A DNA stretch of 64,000 nt from Antedon bifida (Eukaryota > Echinodermata > Crinoidea > Comatulida > Antedonidae). The notes below the pieces were generated by a model. The model did no database searches and was not told the origin of the DNA. It worked only from the letters and a program-made list of their open reading frames with translations. Positions 37,101-52,100 of the stretch are shown piece after piece; position 1 is the first letter of the stretch, and each line of letters begins with the position of its first letter. The stretch covers positions 29,071,401 to 29,135,400 of the forward strand of contig OY727097.1 in NCBI GenBank assembly GCA_963402885.1, read 5' to 3'. The position numbers and the translations under genes are program-made.

Positions 37101-40100
37101 TAATCATTTTTGTAGAAAATAAATGCAACATTATAAAAAGACAAAATAAATGGCAGCCAATGTTTTTTAAGGTTTTTTTTTTTTTTCAAATTTTGGTAAA
37201 AGTGAATAACAATTATACAGTATAACATTAAAATTGCATATTCATCAAAAATATGTTGACAAAATTATTTTTTCCAGGGGAACAATTATTAATTAGCAAA
37301 AACTCACCAATAACTCACTATATCGTGCATAAATCATCTTATTTGAGACTTATGGAGTGGTATAGAAAGAGTCACAACCCTGACACTAGGTCAGGATTGA
37401 ACCCTGACACTAGGTCAGGATTGAACCCTGACACTAGGTCAGGATTGAACCCTGACACTAGGTCAGGATTGAACCCTGACACTAAGTCAGGATTGAACCC
37501 CGGACTTATGTTTACCACCAAGCTACAGCTCAAAGTGTACATTGTTTTGACAGTTCTGATGAATATTTAGAATGCAATCACAGAGCGGCATCAATAAACG
37601 CCCTTCCTTCTAGATCAAGATGTCTCTAAAATGACATTTACTACACAAAAAAGGAAATAGGTCTCTTTGGATAGGCACACAATAATACAATTCCTTAAAC
37701 TGTTTTAATTACCACTTCCCATATTTTCAACTTCCTTTAAAAGAGTCACATTCTTAAATTATTTTTGCGTTTTTATCAAAAGGATGTAACCTTGCCGCAA
37801 GGGGAGACAACCGAGGGTTTGGTAATTTGTAAATGTAAGATTTTTAGTAATAAACAACTTTGTTTTTATGTTAATTATTACTTTTTTATGTATCCCCTGC
37901 TCGCTGGAGTACTGATTATAATTTATATGATTTCACAAATGCTTCCCTTCAGAAGGTACTCTACATGTACAGTACTTATTTTGTTTCTTATTGGAAATTT
38001 ATTATATTTTTTATTTTATTTTGTTTGTATTTCATATGCATCCAACAGCAAGTAACTCACCAATTACAGGATGAATAAACTATTTCATAATTTATCATGC
38101 TTATAAACTAAGTCTCATTTGAGGCTTAGGGAGTGGAGCTGAAAGAGTTGTGAGTTAAAACCTTGGCACTAGGTCAGGATTGAACCCTGGCACTAGGTCA
38201 GGATTGGAAGGCAAGCACGTTAACCACCAAGCTAAAGCTCTACTACATTAATACATATTAATTTATTTATAGACATGGTGATGATATAGAGTATTATATA
38301 TTGTTCTTAATTAAAATTAAATGTTTAATCTTTTACAGGGAGATTGCTACCCGTAGCGCTCACGGTTTGGAATCAGATGTTTGGTCATTGGGTTGCATGC
38401 TATTTACCTTTCTGACCGGCAAGCCACCCTTTGACGTAAGTTTTAATAATCATTTTTTTAAATCTCAATTGAAGTAGATCCAACTGCTTGTGATATTGCC
38501 AAATACAGCTATACCTATTGATCTCTGAAGTCTCATTATAAGGATTACGTGGTAACAACTGATTTGGCCGTGATTAAAATCCTGGTCGTAAGCCAGGATT
38601 GCAACCCAAGGCCCTGGGACTGCAAGCATAACCACCCAGTCAAAGTTGATATCAAATAGCAATACGTACAGACATTTATTATACAGATGATAATAATCTG
38701 GCAATTCAATTTTTCAAAAAAGAAACATGACCTTTTAATATTTTCATTAATAATTTGAATTGCAGCGTAGCCTACTTAACAATATCCTCAAATGCTAAGA
38801 ATGTTTAAAATAGAAAACAATATGGCATTGTATTGTTAATCACTTTTAATAATTTAATCAGTGTATTGTTCTGATTTTGCACTAAAAATCTGCATTTTGT
38901 CGCTGATAAAAAACAGCCTTAAAGCTCTGTCTACACTATCAAACTAGTTTGACAAAAAAAGTGCGATTTGTCCAAATATGGTAGTGATATGCTTAAAGAT
39001 GTATTGTCCCCCTGAAAAAATAATTCTTAAAACATTTTTTTTTTTAATATTTCATTTTAATGTAACATAATAGTTATCCACTTTGACCAAAAATTGGATC
39101 TAAAAAAAATGTATTTACCTGAAAAAAATGTAATTTAAAGCAAAAAAATAGTCAAATTGGCTGCCAGCCAATGGATTTTTGGTTGAATTTAACCGTTTAT
39201 TTTGTCATTTTCTAAGTGAAAACATAATTTTTTTTTTCTATGGAAGTGATTACCTATATTAAAACTACAAAATAAAATATTCAAAGTCTGATTTAATTAA
39301 TCTTCATTTTTCATGTTTTTGGGGGACAATACATCTTTAAATATGGTAGTAATATGACATCATCATGTCCATATATTATAGGCACATCACATTTTTTGTA
39401 ACATAAAGTTTGATAGTGTAGACTGAGCTTAACTCCTTATACATACTATCACGCAAGCCTTTTGTTTCTTTGGTTGGATGACGAACATGATTCATTATTG
39501 AATGACGCATAGTTTAACATCTGGTCTTAGCTTGTGTATAGGGATTATGTTTAAAGCAGTACCCAGGCTTATTAATTCATTGTCATCCAGCTACCAAGGC
39601 ACGCATTATGAATCACGTTTTTAGGTGATTATACCATTAAAAGTTATCCGTGTAGGCTTATAATTGTCAACTGGCTATCAATGTACATATTAATTAAATT
39701 AATCGCAATTTAATCAAAGTAGAAACCTTATTAAAGGGACACATTCAAGACCCAAAAAAGTGTCCCCTTAATAGAGGTTAGCTGAAGTGTTAGAACATAT
39801 TTTTCCCCTCATTTGTTTCATGGGAAAGTGTCCTCTTAATAGAGGTGTCCCATGAATAGAGGTTGGCTGAAGTGTTAAAACATATTTTGCCCTTCATTCG
39901 TTTAATTATTAATAGAGGTTTCCCTGAATAGAGTTGTCCCAAAGAAGGGGTTGTACCGTAATACTCCACTCCTAAGACTTGGTTTAAATATTCTAGCATC
40001 TTGTGTTTGTCCCTTTTCCAGATTGTCACTTATAACAATAAACATTAAATGACAATCTTTGCCATTAAAATGGTGGTGTTATTTTTTTATTCTATCTGTT

Positions 40101-43100
40101 CAATTTTAAGCCATGTATTTTATGCATGTTTGACCTGAATAAATGAATACTAGATAAAGATATTATAAAATCTCAGTTTTAATCTTACTTAATGTGCATT
40201 CAAGATGGTCTGTTTTAATAATAGCAATTTATTTTTGCCAAGATACCTTTTACAATATGATTGTGCTAGCAGATCTTTGTGTTTTTCTTAGACGGATGCA
40301 GTCAAGAGCACATTGAATAAAGTTGTATTGGGAGAATATGACATGCCACGGTAAGTATTAGCTTTATGTGCCAAAAAAATGTGATGTGCCCATATATGGA
40401 CATGATGATGTTATTATATCAATACCATATTTAGGCACATCACTTTTTTGATAATGTAGACAAAGCTTTAAAATACTATATATTTATCAGTGTGTACTGA
40501 TATTTTTCCTGAAGTACTCTTTTGAGACTGGAGGCCAGCAGCTGAAATGTGTTAAACAGATCTAACTAGCCTAGATCGTATTGATTTTTTACCCTTTGTG
40601 CAATTACGTTTGCCTCCCTCCCCCCTGTCAAAATTCTGACTGACTGACTATTCTGACTACATCCTTGTGTGAGTTAACTTTTTTTGTTGAGTAATAACAA
40701 CCATAAGGATGAACAAACATTTTTTTTTACAAGGTAGAATTACTAATCATGGGTCATAGCGGTCAATTACATTTCCCCTACCAATGACCGGTACAAATAA
40801 ATCACTGTTACCGGTAGCAATTATGATGAATGACCGTTAAAGTGGACGTGGAGATTGAGAGTAAGCATTACAATGTAACTCATACAAATTAATTGCAGGA
40901 TATGACAATGAGCATAATTTAGGTTCAGTCATAATTGATTAATTGATATGGTCAGGAAAATGAAATAATATGAAGGGGGGGATGTAGTGCCAGGTCCCTG
41001 ATGGTACAGGAGACCAACGTTTTCCTATCATCTTTAATAGTGAAATAAAGCATGCATTTTTAATTAAATCACAGATGTCACTTTGGCACATCATAGCAAT
41101 AATAAATATCTTGGTTTAATTTAAAAATGATATTGAGAGGTATGTGAAGTGCCAGTGTCTTAGATAGAAAAAAATCGCAAGAGGTACAGTAGTAGAATGT
41201 TGATGATACATTTGGGTATGTTAAATGTATGTTGAAATTATATAAAACTTCCAGTCCAATAAATAATATAGTACAGTAATATGGGATAACTGCAGGACCA
41301 CAGTGTCTCCTTAATAGTGTGTTCAACTAAATTATTATTGGCTGTGGTGTTAAAACCTATATTTTCCTTCGTTTAACACAAGAAAATGTCCCCTTAATAG
41401 TGTGTCCCCTAAATTATGATTGGCCGTTGTGTTCAAACCTATATTTACCCTTGTTCATTCAACACTAGAAAATGTCCCCTTAATAGAGGTGTTCACTAAA
41501 TAAGAGAGAGTCCTAAACAAAGTCGTGCTACTGATTAGGGAAATACTTTGAAGAATAAGATAATGTGTGATGTTTTAACTTTTAAAACAGTATGTATTCT
41601 ATTCTATTTCAATTGTTCAAAAACAGGTTATTATATTAATGATCAAAAACTATATAACACAAATTAAATAGTTAAGCAAACTGACTTCATTAACAATGTT
41701 CAAAGTCAAAAGGAAAGGGAGTTAGTTCGTCCGTCCAACAAACTTCAAATTCTCTTCCTGTTTGTGGTCATTTCATTTGTAATTGTCTGTTTAAAGTCAA
41801 ATTAGTTTACAGACACACCCATTAATTGTCTAATTTATTGTTGTGTCGGCGAAAATGTTTTTCTGAGTTTGTTCAACTTTTTGAGGAGAACAAATATTTC
41901 TTACTTAAAGTTTTTGACAGTTATATTTTACAAATTTACATATAAAAATACAGAAAATTAATTAATTTTGTAAATAGGGAAGTGTAGAAAAACTTTGAGA
42001 ATGAGTTTTATTCAGTATAAATTGTAATGCATTAGGTTTCAAGATACATAAAACTGTACAATGTAACTTGTAAATTTCATTCGCTAATTTGTGGGTATTG
42101 AGTTTTTAAAAATATATAAATTTCATGCTAAATTTGGGATGACTATTTTTGGTTTGTTAAAATCAACCAATTATTACCTTTAATTAAAGATAATTATTTG
42201 AGCTTAGCATCAGATAGAATAATATAATAAATACTGTTTTTGGAGAAAATACTACAGGTTTTAAATCATACAGTACATATTCAATTCTTTGTTTAATTTA
42301 CTACAGTTTATTGACCTCCTTCAATCTATTAGCGCAGGTCATCTTTATAGGATTTCCTAGGCCTGTGTCAGATTGTACACACAACGTTTATAACGTGTCT
42401 GTGTTGCCGTGGCATTGATAATGCACCGTACCTATCTTGGGAATATCTTAAACTTAGCTACGTTGGCACATATTGTATTGGATAAAGTTGGAACGCTTCC
42501 ACAGTCCTAACGTTACGAATCTTTACTGTAGTAACCTTGCGTTTAGATCGCAGACAAAATATATAGTGTACCTTATAATGTTGTTAACATACTCTTTCTT
42601 CCAATGATTAGACCAGGGAAGAGTGAAATTTCACTCTGATTAGACTAATTAAATTGTTTATTGTTTTGAGAACATAACAAAAAAAAAATTGACAAAATAA
42701 ACTATAGACCAACTGATAAATATTGAAATTGGTGTAGGTAATAACAAAATTAATCATATTATTCTTTTTTTATTCATTTATGATGAATAAACTTTGTTAT
42801 TATTTATATTTTATATTTTACATAAATTAGATTAATATTTAAATTAATGTTTATATGCAAATGACCTTTGATGTGAAAAATATAATTGAATCTTTTAATG
42901 ACCAATGATAAGTCACCTCTTACACGTGTTATTGTACCAATGTGTAAAGAGTACTTTTATATATCAGTTAATTAAAATAACGCCGCTACTTTAATTCGTA
43001 CTTGTACGTAAGCTTTGCCTTCACAACCCACCGCTAACAACAATCCCCCTTTTTCCAAATTGTCTACTAACTTTTGTCTGCTTACGAATTATTAATTACG

Positions 43101-46100
43101 TCTCATTGCCGAAGTGAAGTTTCACTTAATTTAAACAACATCCTGCGATTGCACTGTTGAGCCGCGTAAGAAGCTAACGTGTCGAGGCTTGAGGTTAGTC
43201 AGTGATATAACGACGTCGACGTCATTGTGGCCAAGCACATTAGATTCCAAGGTTGACGAGTCGTTAGTCAATGTTTCGTAGCTTTCCTGCGTTTGTAGGG
43301 GGTCGGAGTGAGTTGTCATTCATTAGTTGGCTTTGTCTACATTAAGTTCTTTATCGCCTATGTGTGCATATTTTTACTAAAAGTGGATATTTTGTACGGT
43401 GAGTTTTTCTACACTCTATGTGATAGACAAGGTTTAGTCTTTTAGTCTTTGTTTACTTTTGTGTTACATAATTTATTTATTTTTAATATTTGTTTGTTTT
43501 ATATATTGTTCTTTTGTTTTTTTAACTTTATTAATATTTTTTGTACTGTATTATTTTCCTAGTAAGATTTTATTTGCTAATACAATTAGTGTTGATGTAT
43601 GATAATTATGTAATGTCTGTAAGCTGCACTAGGTATCTACTCAATTCAAATGTTTATAATATGACGTGAAGTACTGTTTTTTAGTGGTCTGGTTCAGGTT
43701 TTGAGGGTTCGAACTTATGGAGAGGAGGACTGAATATGGGTGTTGTAGGGGTTTGTCTATAGACAAGGCTGCTGGCATGTTCACAAGAATATTTTTTGTA
43801 AATGGATATTTTTTGGCAGACATGTAATTTCTCTTTTGGCTCAGTTTTCAGTTTTTTTTACATGGGGTTGCAAAAGTCTCCTTTTTATTTTGTGTAAACA
43901 CACATGAATATTTACTATTTTAAATAATGTGTGAAAAAAGTGATTAATCATGTAACATTTGTCAACTATTTTTGTACTATATGCAAATTCATGAATGCAT
44001 TGTTCACCTAAAAATATGTTAACAATTCTTGACCTATTTAATGAAATTAAATTAAGAAATTGAAAGTATTTCATAAACCTGCAGCTTGTCTTTATAAATA
44101 TAATGTAATAATATGGAAACCCCTTTTTAAACTATTTCACCCTTTTGTAAGTTTAACCTACGGTTTCCTTGCATTGGTTTCAATTTTTTTTGGTCTTAAT
44201 TTTCATGATTTTGTGTGGTGTTGTGTTTACCAGACAGTACAACATTTCTCCATTTTCTCAAATGTTTGTGCTCAGTTTTCCAACTGTACAATTATTGCTG
44301 GGTAGATCAAACATATGACTTTATATCAAAGTGAGATTTCAACAAGATTACCCTTGCTGAAGTGCACAAGACTTAAATTCTGCAAATATTAATTTGGTAT
44401 ACCGTATATCCGTTTAAATTTGGTCAACTTTGGGGATGGGACTATACCCGAGGATATGCCTGTTTGTGAAACCAGACATAAAGTAGGGATGAGATTAAAC
44501 CGGAAGTGGGATTATACCCAAGGATATACAGTATATGAAAATATACTTAAATGTACCTTCCAATAGAGTAGGACGCCTCCTGTGTAACACCCTATTCAGG
44601 GCACACTCCTATTTAGGGGACACTTTGTTTGGGTCCCAAAGGTGCCCCTTTAACAGAGGTTCTACTCTATTTTCTAATTTGCAACAACCTTTCAGAAAAA
44701 AAAATTAACCATATTTTATTGTAAATGTAAAACTGTCAAAATTCTGATTTCCTCTCAACTTGTTTTCTTTTAAAAATTTGAAAAGCCTGGGAAAAAAATT
44801 GCTGCATTTTCTCATACGAATATCGGATTGACAGGCAGGTAGCTAGGAAAGAGATCAAGTGTTTGAAACTCCCTCAAGGTGGACCTCAAGTATGGACTTA
44901 TTTAATTTATTCCCTAAACTTAAACTAAAAGGAAGGATGTAGAACAAAGCTATAATGCGAATCAGGAGTGCATACATTTAGCTGCACATGCAACGGTTTA
45001 GAAAAATTATACCGAGATATTAGATAATAATGTTCGGTTTTTTATAGTGGCTATATCCGCCGTTTTATTTTTAAATACACCAGGATATTATATTGAACAT
45101 TAAATTTACCTAAATTTAGTCAATTAGTGGATCAGGGATGTAGCTAGAGAAGTAGGTATGCGCTGTGTTAGGGTTAGGGATTGATTAAATATGAAAGAGT
45201 ATCTAACTGCTTCTTTTTTTGCTAAAATTGTAACTTTTACTGAGTGCGTGTATCGTGTTTGGATTATTGATCGTGGGTTTGAATTGTCGCATTGCTTGTA
45301 TCCTTAGGCAAGACACTTTACTTACATTTGCCTCTCTCCCCCCAGGTGTATAATTGGGTACCCTGTTAGATCAAGACACAAGTTTGCGCTGAGGCTGCAT
45401 TATGGGAGTATGTTTCCATACGTGTTAAATCCCAAAAAAATGGCTGGGGTAATAATATGAAGCGCTTAGAAGCATTGTGCAATAAGTGATAAGAACAAAT
45501 AATATTATTCTTTTTTTAGTTATTTATCGTATGATGCTAAAGATTTGATTTCCAATTTGCTGAAGAAGAATCCCTATGACAGAATATCACTCTCAGGTAA
45601 TGATTTAATAGAATTAAATATTGTGACTAAATATGATAGACAGTCAACTTTATTGAATCACAGATGACAAGAAATTCTTTCTGAGCTGTACATTTTTGTT
45701 TCGTAGATTTAAAACAACACAATGTTTTTGGTGTATACTTATAATGCAACTCCAAAGTGTACTTGAATATGCCTTTGTATTAGAATGATGTTTTGATAAA
45801 AATTATTAAAATATCTTCCACTGTTAACATACATATAAAGATGACCCCTAACCCTTTTTCAATTTACCTGATAATACATGGTACTTGATTATTATATACA
45901 ATTTTCTGTTCTAAAATTGAAAGTAGGGAAGGGAGAATATGGAATTAGCATAATTCAGAATTCAGAGTAACGCATAAATTAACTTTTAAAACCTGTTTTT
46001 ACTTTTGATAGGAATTTTAGACCATGCGTTTATGACCAGGGCAAAGTATAAAGATCACCGTACATCTCACAAACAGGTACAGTATTAAAGATGTTTATTT

Positions 46101-49100
46101 ATGTTTAATGGATTCAGTTATTTTACTTGAAAAGGTATAATAAAAATATGTAATATAAAATATATGTAATGCAAGATTATATGGTTTTGCCAATCTATTC
46201 TATTCTAATATCACAATATTTTATTAATATTAACAATAATTTACAATTATAATATTAGTAATCACATTCAGAAAATTTCAGAGAATAGATGACATTTAAA
46301 AAACATGACAATTTAGCATAAAGGTGAAAAATCTAAAAAACTTTTAGCGTAAATGAGACCAAGTTAAAACAAGTTAGAACATTGTTTCAGTGTGAAAATA
46401 ACTTTTGTGAACTATAAAGTTATCTATTTTCAAAACAATTTAATTTCTAACATGTGGATGAAAATCTTGCGTAAATTACTTTTACAAAAAACATTTGTGT
46501 TTTTCAACTATAATTGTGACAATTGTATGTCAACTGTAGTGCATCTCAGACAGTGTCAAAAGAGGGTTGCTTTATTTTCACTTGTAGAGATTATTGTTGT
46601 TGTCATGAGTGATTCTCACGGTGTCACATGTCGGTATATTGACACCTGCCTGTCAATCAATCATTATTGTTTGATATGAGGGTCCATCCTGTTAACCCCT
46701 GATTCAACTAAAGGGTCAATGTAGAGGTCAAATTTGTCCCATCATGACCTAGACATGTGGCCAGATGCATTTGAAATGTAGGCTTTAATGATATAGCAAT
46801 ATTTGACACAATACAAAGCCATAATATAGGACCATCTCATAGATTTATTTACTCAGGCCGCCATTTTTTTCGAGATATTCTTAAGATAGTCCAGGACTAA
46901 CTTTCTTTAACCTACCCTTTGGGTGGACTATCTTTTGCCGATTTTAGTACAGGTTTAGTCCAGGACTAATAGTCCCCTTTCATGAATACCATTTTGATAT
47001 AGTCCAAGACTAAATCCAGAGATTGTTCAGGACTATTAAAGATAGTCCTCTTTCATGAATATGGGCCTAAGTTATTATCATCCAGTATTAAAAACAAGTT
47101 AATTAGGAGCATTTGAATTGAAAATGTATAGTTTAAAAGTTAGTAGGTTCAGTCTGTGTTTTTCCATATGTCCTTATTGAGACTTGTTTAGTGAGACAGT
47201 TGCCTCTACATGCTGTTTTGCGTGAAATAGGTCAACAAGCACAAACAATTTACAGGTATTACATTGAATGCAAAACACTGCATCTTTAGAAATCTAAATA
47301 AAATAAATAATAAAAGGTTACTTTTGACAGAATAAAGACCAGTCTTCCTTTTTTCATTTGAAAATATCTATCTGTCCCAAAGAATCAATCCATTCCCCTA
47401 ACACACATGTGCAATGCATGCAGCTCTCCTGCACATGTGTTTAAACACTGTATGTTGATAATGCACAGGCATACATACTGTACATGTTATGATTTCCAAT
47501 TATTGTTCCGTCTCTTGCCTTTTACATAACCTCCCTGTTCGTTGGCTCTAAGGAAAACAATGTTTAATGAGTTATAATTCAATGCACCTTCTCAAGTTTG
47601 TCGCAAATTATGAAATCTTGAAAACAAGTTTGCATTGTACAATATCCGAAGCTTAAAACGTACCTTTGCTCTAGTTGCCAGATTGTGCGTGGAAAAAGGT
47701 AAAAAAATAAAAACTTTTAATATGTTGTATAACATTCATATCTTAAACTGTACAATTACTGTACAATAGTTGCCAGTGTGTGGAAAAAGGTTAAAAAAAA
47801 TTTTATATGTTAATATATTTTATAACATTCACATCTTAAACTGTACTTTCGCTCAAGTTTCCAGATTGTGTGTGAAAAAAGGTTAACAAATTTAAACTAT
47901 ATTGTATAACATTCACAACTTAAAATGTACTTTCACTCGAGTTTGTGTTGGTGAAAAATGAGAAAATCTGTAAGAAATAGAAGTTGCTTCATACTGGATA
48001 TTGGTTTGTTATCCGGTTTTCCATGTTTAGCAGTAGTTTTTACTTTCTAATTTAATACCCCTTTCACACACTGGGGTACAGACCATACAAAGCGTCGGTG
48101 TTGACAACTCGGTGTAAACTCAAATGTGAAAAGGGGTATATGTTTGCTTCGTGTTCAGCTCTGTCTACACTATCAAACTAGTTTGACAAAAAAAGTGTGA
48201 TGTGCACAAATATGGTAGTGATAATATGCCCAAATATAGTAGTGATATGTCATCATCATGTCCATATATTTTTTTGTCACATAAAGTTTGATAGTGTAGA
48301 CAGAGCTTTATCCTATCCTAGGTATAGAAAATTGACCTTGCCCTTTAAACAACAGGCCTATCGTAGTATGATCATCATCTATTGCCAACAACTGAAAGCC
48401 GCTAACAAGATAATGAGCATTTTCACACATTCATGTTCCGTTGTCATTTTAGATGTGATATACAGTTGTTTTAAGTCCTTGATTGACGGAATTTGCTGTC
48501 ACTGTATTATATGGTCAAATTTCCACTGATTTGCCTGTAGTATGGAAAACAGTGTAGTCACGGTTGGTTAGGCACTATGACTGTTCCAATGAATGACAAT
48601 ATGTCTCCTCACAAGGTTTTCAGGAATTTGATCATGCAGATGGACAGGGCCAGATCCAGAAAATTTGATACATGTACCCAAACATTCACAACACGCAATG
48701 TTAACACTCTCCAAGTAAATTATCTTGAATACCACAAGAAGAATCAATATTTAAAGGAGTATTTTGAGGATAGGTTATTTGACAGAATTGTCAGTATCGT
48801 CAAACTGATACAGGGAAGATACTTAATTATGCATAGAATCTAAAACGCAATTTCTTTTTAATATTCCCAACCTGTAAGTTAGCTCCAAGGTTAAAGGTCA
48901 ACTACTCCATTTTCATCAACTCTTGTCAATTCAACTTGGCAGTCTATTTTGAAAGTTGTTCTAATTTTGTCGTTTATAATATGAAACGGTGAATCCGATT
49001 GGATGATGTGTCTTACACTTTCAATATCCCAGCCTTAAGATGTAATCAGCGATCTGATAAGATGGGGGTTTTTATTAATCATCATGGGAATAACTTCTCA

Positions 49101-52100
49101 ATATTCTCACTCAAAATCTAGGTATAAAAGTTTCCAAAAAAATATATATATTAAATTTAGGTCAGCTATTCCTGCACTGACAGACTGATGAAGGGATAGT
49201 GTTGCCCGAAAGCTCTGCTAATTTTTCTGGTTGTTTTACTATTTTATTTTGTATCACCATTGAGATCCAGCCACTGATACCCACAGCATTATCATTTTTC
49301 CAGTGCTTATTTTATTTTGTATCTCCATTGAGATCCAGCCACTGATTTTTTCAGTAATTTGCCTTTGGAGATATATAAATTTAGGTTATACTACAGGAAG
49401 GCAAGATGGCACACTGGTAAGGAATCAAACCTGTGTTTGTTTGTAAAGACATGAGTTTGAGACTTTTCTGCATCATCTTGGTGGCCATAGTCAAGATGTT
49501 TTCCCCTGCTCTGTCCTTCAGATTAGATATTGAGCTGTACACAAAACAGATCGTCTCTCTGTATTTATTTTTGGCTTACTTTTTTATTTCTTCACATATT
49601 TATTTATTGTAAATTCATTTTGTAATTTCTTTATTCTTGCATGATTTAACAATTTCATATAACATAATGAATCATAAGTTAAGTTTTCAGGTAGAGTAAG
49701 CTACAATGCTTAATCGCTCAAAGTGGCAATCTATCACAGACCACAAGACATCAACTATACGCACACCGCTAAACTAACACAGACCCACAAAACATCAGCT
49801 CAGTTCCTGTTTTGACAGGCGGCAGATCAAACTGCTGGCCTGGGGTGAATGACACCACTAGAAAGCATAGGTTATTAGCTGGATTAAATAAGGGCTTTGG
49901 AGTCTGTCTTAGATAGTCTTTGATGGCACTTGTACAGAGCAGTTTACCTATACTTATACTAATGTACAAGTTAGGGATAGCACTAATTATTATTGAAATA
50001 TTAAATGGGGTTTGGCTTGCTTTGATTTATGCTGGACATGGCAATGGGGTTAATGACACAATTTGCAGCTATAGCCTCTTTACCTGGTTTAAATAAGTAG
50101 TTTCTGGCATTTATATCCTATTTATAGTGCAGAGTATTTGTCTGGTTTATGTCATTAAAAAATTGATATGAATTCTTTTTTTTGTTCAAGTTTCTGGCTT
50201 TTTTTTGATTTTTTTTTTTGGTTCATATAATTTCATCGGAGGTATTGAGTAAAATATATAACCATTTTGAAGTTATTTGCATCATTTTTGTTATGTGTGG
50301 GTTGATATACTTTCATTCTGTAAGGTTAAACTTACCTAATAATTTCATCAGGCCCGCTTATCATTTTTCTATATTTGTATTTTGGTCATTATTGGCATGT
50401 AGATACACTTGAATATAGTTTCATACTTGGCTATGTTTAAGTAGTACCGATGTGCACGAGCCAATTTCCATATTTGGGAATTATGTATAATAATCTATGA
50501 ACATGTACTTTTTTTGTGTATGAGGCATTCAATGCAATAACAGTGTGTAAAGGTCTTTAAACACTATCAAAACTTATGTGACAAAAAAATGTGATGTTAC
50601 CATATATTGACATGATGATGTCATATCACTACCATATTTGGACACATCACACTTATTTTGTTAAACTAGTTTGATAGTGTAGACAGAGCTTTAAAAAAAG
50701 TTTGCTACATGTTTACCAGAGAGTAATTGAAGCTTAAAATTGAAGCCTAACAAATGTATCTCTCGTTTTCAGAGACCAACTGAGTCCTCCTTAGACAGTG
50801 GAAACGCAACAATGGCTACGCTAACATCAGCTATGAACAGCGCCGGGCGAGTGACGTCCCGAAACAAACCCATGAAAGCCTTTCCAACCTCGAACCTCAC
50901 ACCTGTCGTTCCAGAAGAAAGGCCGATTTTAGCCAACCAAAAGGCAGCTTCCATGAACAACAACTCGCTAGGGAGAGGAGAAGATATCTGGCCGAAACAT
51001 GCAAGACAGACTTCACCATCGAGACATCGCGGAAAGTAAGTAAAATCATGCTAAAATAAAGTTATAAGAGTTCCCATTCCTTATCGTATAAATGCGTTTT
51101 TATAGTCAAAATGTTAGCATGGAATGAAACTTGAAATTGCAGAAGACTTTTTCTAGCTGTGGAACTTTTTTATTCATGAAATATTGCATTGTAATATTTC
51201 CTTTGTTCTCTATTCCTAAGATAGTGCCAATATCCTGTGACATTAAATGATTGCGTTTATTTTCAAATTGGCATTTATTATTATATCTTTTTGTTTCATG
51301 CAACTTTCATAATCATTTTCATGTAACGTTACAACTAAACTTTAAACTCTTTATTCTTAAAAAAAATTCATTATTATAAATTTGTAATCAGCATGTTACC
51401 ATTTTTTATTGGTTATGCTAAAAATCAGGATATAGGTGTTTTTGTATATCTCAGAGCAACCATAATTTATAATTATTCCCATGTAACTTTACAACTGAAC
51501 TTTAAACTCTTTATTCTTTAAAAAAAATTGTTTTAAATTTTTTCATTATTATAAATTTGTAATCAGCATGTTACCATTTTTTATTGGTTATGTTAAAAAT
51601 CAGGATATAGCTGTTTTTGTATATCTCAGAGCAAACATAATTTATGTATATTTTATATGCAAATGACAATAAATGAAAATAATTTTCCACAGATGAAAAA
51701 TGAAAGATATTTAGTACAATTAATTTATCATAATTAAGTACTTTCGGTCAGGAATCCACGTCGCTGGAATTGTACAAACTGTTCTGACCATTTAGGTAGA
51801 TGACCTAGCTACTGTAGGCTTTCAATAATTTCATTACCTTTGATAATTATACCCATTTGAAGTGAATTCACAAGGGTATAAAGGCATATCCCCTTTAATT
51901 AACCCCTTGTAAAGGGCAATCCTGCAGTCATTACCACAAGAAAAATTGTTGTAGCGTGGGAATTTCAATAGCATGCATTGAATAGTCATCAGATGGTGTA
52001 CAAATATGAAATACAAATTTTGTATGAGTGCAATGGTAAAAATAATTCTTTAAACAAAAGAAAATATTCATTCCATTGCACTCCATTGCAGAAATGAAAA

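Noticed and set aside
37253-37570. 105-codon frame with an eight-residue repeat (NPDTRSGL), looks like a repeat protein
   Set aside because: The 24-bp repeat is the B-box part of a tRNA-derived SINE on the other strand; related copies with two units do not keep a frame.
48577-48843. 88-codon hydrophilic ORF in PLK4 intron 10
   Set aside because: No splice signals in phase with PLK4, no recognised motif, and composition equal to surrounding sequence. It could be a relic, but support is too weak to call.
49160-49380. Duplicated phrase CATTGAGATCCAGCCACTGAT suggesting a mobile element
   Set aside because: Two copies of about 40 bp only, no termini or target duplication visible.
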